Source: an uncultured Dorea sp.
GTDB lineage: Bacteria; Bacillota; Clostridia; Lachnospirales; Lachnospiraceae
Length of the DNA stretch: 64,000 bases
NCBI GenBank assembly: GCA_947063855.1
Contig: CAMSTW010000003.1
Coordinates: 1 to 64,000, forward strand
Reading direction: 5' to 3'
A program made the position numbers and the translations under genes. Shown piece by piece: positions 63,469 to 64,000 of this stretch. A model generated the notes under the pieces. That model saw only the letters and a list, made by a program, of their open reading frames with translations. It was not told the DNA's origin and did not search any database. Every line of letters starts with the position of its first letter. Position 1 is the first letter of the stretch.

Positions 63469-64000
63469 GGTTCCATTTAATGTCAGTGCGAAAACGGCCA
63501 GACTTATTGGCCGTGAAAATGTGTCAAATCTGGAGGGTGCTTTAATTGAACTGATAAAGAATACCTATGATGCTGATGCGAAAAAATGTGTAGTATATTA
63601 TGAGGATGTCACAGGCCGGCTATTTATAATTGATAATGGAATAGGTATGAACAAAAACATTCTTATAAATAACTGGATGACAATAGGTAATTCAAATAAA
63701 AAGAATAATGTATATACGAAAGCAGGAAGGGTAAATACTGGTGAAAAAGGTATTGGCAGATTCGCATTAGACCGTATATCGGGTAAATGTAAAATGTTAA
63801 CAGTCAGCGCCGATGAAAGATTTGAGTGGATAGTGGATTGGGAAAGTTTTGATTCATCAGAATTGATAACGGATACATTTGCTGAATTAAATGATATTTC
63901 AAAAAGTATTCCAGAATTTCTATATGATATAGAAAATGAATATTTGAGGAATATGCTAATAAATGATTTTTCAGGAACAGGAACGTGCTTTGTTTTAGAA
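63461..64000 (+). CDS. GHKL (Hsp90-like) ATPase, N-terminal part (cut by window edge)
   Basis: The first 180 residues of an ATP-binding protein with the Bergerat fold: N-box LEGALIELIKNTYDADA, G1 IIDNGIGMNK, G2 NTGEKGIGRFALDR. These match the Hsp90/MutL/MORC-like HATPase_c_3 class rather than a sensor kinase, because the ATPase domain is at the very N-terminus without a membrane or dimerisation domain before it. It overlaps the methyltransferase gene by 8 bases. Such ATPases occur in several defence loci; the C-terminal effector part is beyond the window. pglZ and brxL, expected for BREX type 1, have not yet appeared. Confidence 0.85.
   Translation, partial: MSKVPFNVSAKTARLIGRENVSNLEGALIELIKNTYDADAKKCVVYYEDVTGRLFIIDNGIGMNKNILINNWMTIGNSNKKNNVYTKAGRVNTGEKGIGRFALDRISGKCKMLTVSADERFEWIVDWESFDSSELITDTFAELNDISKSIPEFLYDIENEYLRNMLINDFSGTGTCFVLE

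Overview
The window is a chromosomal segment of an anaerobic, spore-forming Firmicute, most likely a Lachnospiraceae (Clostridium cluster XIVa) gut bacterium. The evidence is the sporulation and germination genes gpr and spoIIP, the clostridial Rnf order rnfCDGEAB, a Stickland-type glycine-reductase component B with in-frame UGA, a Na+-dependent biotin decarboxylase operon, and strong AGGAGG ribosome sites with TTGACA-17-TATAAT promoters. No rRNA, tRNA, insertion sequence or CRISPR array was seen. Layout: 0-2.4 kb, gpr and spoIIP. 2.5-6.9 kb, a type II topoisomerase pair (parE/parC-like), closed by a perfect 20-bp hairpin. 6.9-12.5 kb, aminopeptidase P, a membrane-anchored phosphoesterase, scpA-scpB and a D,D-carboxypeptidase. 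12.6-16.3 kb, recA behind a LexA box, then recX and rny. 16.3-20.3 kb, an SSS sodium symporter behind three tandem 15-bp repeats, and a 2-isopropylmalate synthase fused to an AraC-type DNA-binding domain. 20.4-22.1 kb, an AAA-ATPase/PD-(D/E)XK-type gene. 22.2-28 kb, grdX, a TetR regulator, a promoter with two identical operator-like repeats, grdE-like and grdB-like genes, and an NSS sodium:amino-acid symporter. 28-36.3 kb, a MATE exporter, a second aminopeptidase P, a Bce-type ABC transporter and a POT peptide transporter. 36.3-42.1 kb, a sodium-pump decarboxylase operon with two different carboxyltransferases. 42.2-47.3 kb, an RpiR regulator, a BaiN/HI0933-type flavoprotein, cmk, ispH and an S1 protein. 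47.5-53 kb, rnfCDGEAB and a DUF2752 protein. 53.1-64 kb, a BREX type 1 phage-defence locus: brxA, brxB, brxC, pglX, then an extra N6-adenine methyltransferase and a GHKL ATPase cut by the window edge. How it works together: peptide import (POT), cleavage of X-Pro peptides (two aminopeptidases P), a Stickland-type reductase component, Rnf and a Na+-translocating decarboxylase suggest amino-acid fermentation coupled to sodium or proton gradients, which the SSS, NSS and MATE carriers could draw on. The housekeeping part has GC-rich third codon positions. The BREX part is clearly more AT-rich and looks acquired, and the middle of pglX is more AT-rich still. Most distinctive observations: the LeuA-AraC fusion; the orphan selenoprotein component B with its operator-in-promoter design; the two-carboxyltransferase sodium pump with a lipoprotein-OadG fusion; and the BREX locus carrying a methyltransferase-GHKL ATPase pair after pglX.
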